A stretch of 64,000 nucleotides of DNA from Neospora caninum Liverpool (lineage: Eukaryota; Apicomplexa; Conoidasida; Eucoccidiorida; Sarcocystidae). Both the position numbers and the translations under genes were made by a program. Shown here in pieces: positions 60,409 through 64,000 of the stretch. The stretch covers positions 744,001-808,000 of the forward strand of contig NC_018397.1 in the NCBI RefSeq assembly GCF_000208865.1. Reading direction: 5' to 3'. The notes below the pieces were generated by a model that worked only from the letters and a program-made list of their open reading frames with translations, was not told the origin of the DNA and did not search any database. How positions within the stretch are numbered: position 1 is the stretch's first letter; the number at the start of each line of letters is the position of its first letter.

Positions 60409-63400
60409 CTGAGCGGCGGTTCTGAAGGAAAGACAGAACAGCCGGAAACGAAGAAGGAAGAACGCATGGAGAAATAGCCACCGAGAGAGGCCGTAGCGCT
60501 TCAGGATCGTAAGCAGGCAATTGGCAGGGCGCAGTCAGCTCTTCGAACATCGCAGCCGTCATTTTGTGTACACGTGAAGGTTGCTTTGTCGAGGACGAGC
60601 GACAAACCTACAGTTGCGTGTCTGCTTCTGTGGTTTGTATGCGTGGATCGCAACGGTGGACAGTCACATCATCAGCATGCTCGCGGATAGTTAGGGGGAC
60701 GAGAGCGTCGCCGAGACTGAATCCGAAATCTGCTGCAACGCGGTCGGTTAGCCCGTTAATTCGCTTGCTTACTGTGCGAGTCTGCGCGGGTGTCTTTCGT
60801 CGCGCGCCTTTTCTCCGGTGTCGGTTGCGTTCAATTCGCTGGTTGTGTCATTATGACAAGTTATCTTCACCATGTCATGCCAAACATGCCGATACAGGAC
60901 GCGTTGAACCCATTGACGCACAGATGATCGCGGGTTCCTTTTCCCTTGTTCGGTGGCTGTCGACGTCAAACAGTCTCACTTTTTTCTGCGGAGGCGCTCG
61001 AGCTGGTCGGCGCCCATGCGGTCGCCTGAGTAAGCGTTCCGCTGTTCCGCTTGACCCAAATTGCACACAGTGAATGACTGTAGCAACAACCTGCGTTCTT
61101 TCGGCGTCTTTTCTTCTGCAGGTAGGGTTGTGAGCACGCGCTACTTCCAGGTGCCTTCCTCGCTAGAAAGAACGGTGACAACCGGCGTGCAAGTGTGTGG
61201 CAGGGAGACAGGGAGCAACGGAGGACTTGAGCTGTTCGGATTTTGCTCTGCCTTTCTGTCTGTTCTTGTCAACCCGGCGTGAACACTGACCGTAGTACCG
61301 GCTCAGAAGCGAGCTGAGTTAGATTGAGTAAGGGACGAGAGTAGAGGGGAGAGCCAACGATCGATTCGGTTTTGAGTTCCTGTGCCTCATCCGGACTAGA
61401 GTGTGTCAACAGAAAGTGAGGGCCGCTCAACAATGAAAAGTGCCAAAGAGGCAGCGAACGACTTATGCCACCAGGATGAGAGGAACGGCCGTCATGGAAA
61501 GCTTGTTTACCGTTTGGCAGCATTTGTGCGTGAGGACGAAAGGAGCTGAGCCATGAGGCAATGGCCCTTTTGTGGAAGGAAAACGGACTGAGTGGGATTT
61601 TTCGTGCGCGGGGACCCTCTCGTTGAAGTGTCACCCTCGTGACATGCGCAAAAAAACGTGGTCCGGGCGTTCTCCCTTGTTTTCTGGCCATTGTTCCCAA
61701 GGAAACAACCAAACGCGTGTTTCGCGTTTTGTAGTGCCCACTTTCACTTTCTCGGTGAGACCAGTTTTTGGTCCTTCCCTGTATGTGTCTGCTCCTCAGA
61801 CCGCTGGGATGAAACGCTAGGTTGGAAACACCATGAGAAGTCTGATGCGCATTGAACGCGATCAGACAGTGGTAGAAGAGAAGGCGGTTAATGTTCCTAT
61901 TGGAGTCTGTAGAAGCCTCAGTCTAGTTCTTTATTTGGGGGAAATGTATGGAGTCACGTTGATAAACGGATGGCTACGCAGACTAGGCAGGATTACTGTT
62001 GCTCACGGGGACAGAAGGGAAACGCCTTCATCCACAAAGCCGTCTTAGTCGTCTAAGTGCACAAAAAAATAACGGACACCCTTAGTCAAACAGGCGGATG
62101 AATGGGAAGGTAAGTTAGTTTAGCAGCCTTCGAACGCTCTCCCGTACCTAGGTTGAGGTGTCCTGGAAAAGGAATGGCAAACACGCCGGCACGATCCTGA
62201 TCTGGGTTTCAAGCGCGAGTCTCAGGTGTACAGAGGTCCTCCCTGTCTTCCTACAGAGACCGCAAGATTCCGGCCTTCAGATATCTTGTGTTTCGTCACA
62301 GATCCATGTAGTTACGGAGTGATTCACGGGTGGTGGTGTGCCCGTGCATACGGCCCCACCTCCGCGAGAACATTCCAGAGGCGTAGTTTCGCGTGAGTTC
62401 AGGCAACTGCGAGCACGATGAAGGCTATGTGACCGTGTGTAGACGGCGTCAAGGGAGACTTGCCAGTCTGGAGGCAGACAGCGTGATGGCTCACAATTTT
62501 CGTATTTTGCGCCGTGAGCTGTATTTCGTGCTATGGACGGGGTATTTTCACGGGCAAAATTTTCTGGGCAGACTATGAAGGCACAAAGAATTAGCGCATG
62601 GAGCCTCTGGTACGTCTCCCTCCGATTTGCAGTTTATTCCCCCCTTAGGAGGCTTCGTTGTCCCTGGCAAAAGTGGCCTTTTCTGCTTGGAGGCAACCGT
62701 GAGTGTGAACTGAATGCCCTTACTACGGTACGATGCTCAACTAGAGGATAGCAAAAACTGATTGCTACCAAGTGTTTATGCCTACATTTCCCTGCGGTGT
62801 CACTTGAAGAGTGTGGTACAATCCATGTTGCGCCCGTTTATGTTGGAATCAAGCGTGCTTCTCTCGAGCTGTTCAAAAAAAAATGCGGTTCTGGGCAACA
62901 CGGCGCGTCCTTGCTGTGTAGCGTTTCCAGACAACGAACGCCGTCGCAGATTTCCGCATCACGAAATTCCGCAGTACGAACCCGTGCCATCTTACAGCGC
63001 TTCGCTCGGAAGAGAAGCGAGCTAAAATGGCAGCGTGGAAAGTACACTGCTTTGACAGAAAATAAGGGGGGAACACAGAGAAGGAATTGCAACTTCAGGC
63101 ATCTAGGGTCTAGCTGGTTTGAAGACAACAAGTGCGCAAAAACCCGCGACGGCGCGCGGCCCCATACCTGGCAGACACACCGTGATTTCACACACGAGAA
63201 CGTGACTTTCCCTGAAGCAGAAACGAGTCATTTTGTCTTTTGAAATTTGCTTCATGGTTCTCAAGTGAGCTGGCAAAAGTGCCGGCCGGAGATGATGCTG
63301 TTTCCCCGCCGCGTGGAACGGCCTGGCGGCGCCCTAGGCTCGCTTCAGAGTGTCCAGCTAGCATGGAAAAGCGGCCGTGGTGTCTTCCTGTCTAGCGGCG

Positions 63401-64000
63401 CGATCCCGAGTCAAAACGGGAGAGTTCGTTGTCGCGAAGTGAATTTGGCAAAGCAGGGGGATCGGGGCTCGTGGCAGAGGGGAGTTGCTCACGAGAATTT
63501 CTTGCGCTAGCTTGTTCGGTTTCTCAGCAACGCAGGTCGTTTTCAGGCTTTACCTGCATTCTCGTCAGTAATGGCGGAGTCACTGCTGGCTTTGGGCCAA
63601 GACTACAACGTGCCAAGCCAGAGGTTATCCTCCTCCATGGGCCTTAGCTACTCTATGTGCTCCACGCGTTTTTATCGGAGCTGAATCTCTTTTATTCGTC
63701 GGGCCACGCCGACCCCTCCATGTTTCCTTTGTACGTTTTGAGCGGGTCTCGTCGCTTCTCGATCAGGCACGACTCACGCCCAGTGTAATGTCTGCTACGG
63801 CCTTGAAACGCTGGCCTTTCCAAAGAGAAACGAGACCGTAAATCTTTTTTCAGGCGCGGCCAGCTTGAATCAGGAGTCCAAGAAACGCTGAATGCCTGGC
63901 AAAATAAGCGACCTCCTGTCCGTCTGAGTTGCCATTGTAAACTGCTCAGCCAGTCTGCCGCCTTCCAGAACAGCCCTTGGGTTCCTGGCCCTTCGGGGCG
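60409..64000. other. 3' flank of the TMEM87-like gene; no supported gene to the window end
   Basis: At 61122-61133, directly after a TTCTTCTGCAG acceptor, the frame of the preceding gene would read V-G-L-stop if the donor at 60397 (CAG|GTACGC) is used; this is a possible alternative last exon. Beyond it I find only short ORFs, including one of 148 codons at 62797-63243 that has no ATG start. Nothing recognisable is seen on either strand. Confidence 0.5.

Noticed and set aside
62797..63243. 148-codon plus-strand ORF
   Set aside because: It begins with GTG, has no ATG near the start, no domain and no splice context.

Overview
The window reads as nuclear DNA of a Toxoplasma-type coccidian (Apicomplexa, Sarcocystidae). 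Genes are broken into many short exons by introns of roughly 100-1000 bases. Intergenic and intronic DNA is full of (TA)n, (GATA)n and GAA microsatellites, start codons sit in an A-rich context, and no bacterial-style operons or IS elements are visible. The species call (T. gondii or a close relative such as Hammondia or Neospora) is inferred from style and gene content, not from a match.

Layout: (1) 127-1404, plus strand: the last two visible exons of a gene entering from the left, ending in what may be an OST-HTH/LOTUS-like fold. (2) 1405-3932: convergent intergenic DNA rich in TA repeats. (3) 3933-45381, minus strand: one giant gene that dominates the window, an axonemal dynein heavy chain. 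I rebuilt it by hand as 64 exons and 63 introns whose phases all agree, giving 13,878 coding bases and 4,625 residues from an ATG at 45381 to a TAA at 3933. From the DHC_N1 tail to the last residues it matches the DNAH10 class, the alpha heavy chain of inner-arm dynein I1/f. (4) 45382-48000: a 2.6-kb divergent intergenic region with a degenerate 48-bp tandem repeat. (5) 48001-48920, plus strand: a two-exon gene for an unrecognised 190-residue four-TM protein with an MGNMC acylation-type N-terminus. (6) 48921-55832: mostly featureless, with one weak candidate secreted ORF at 52371-52733. (7) 55833-60408, plus strand: a seven-exon gene for a TMEM87-like (GOST family) seven-TM Golgi-type protein. 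(8) 60409-64000: no gene that I can support, apart from a possible alternative last exon of gene 7.

Functional reading: apicomplexans of this group build an axoneme only in the male gamete, so the dynein is probably a microgamete motor. The tetraspan gene shares its upstream region and might be co-regulated, which is a testable guess. The TMEM87-like protein is a probable Golgi/endomembrane housekeeping protein. No CRISPR array, mobile element, rRNA or convincing tRNA was found. The most unusual sequence-level results are three GC-AG introns in the dynein gene, an intronic 15-bp perfect hairpin, a 152-base GAA tract just upstream of a dynein splice acceptor, and a candidate dual-acylated tetraspan divergent from the dynein.
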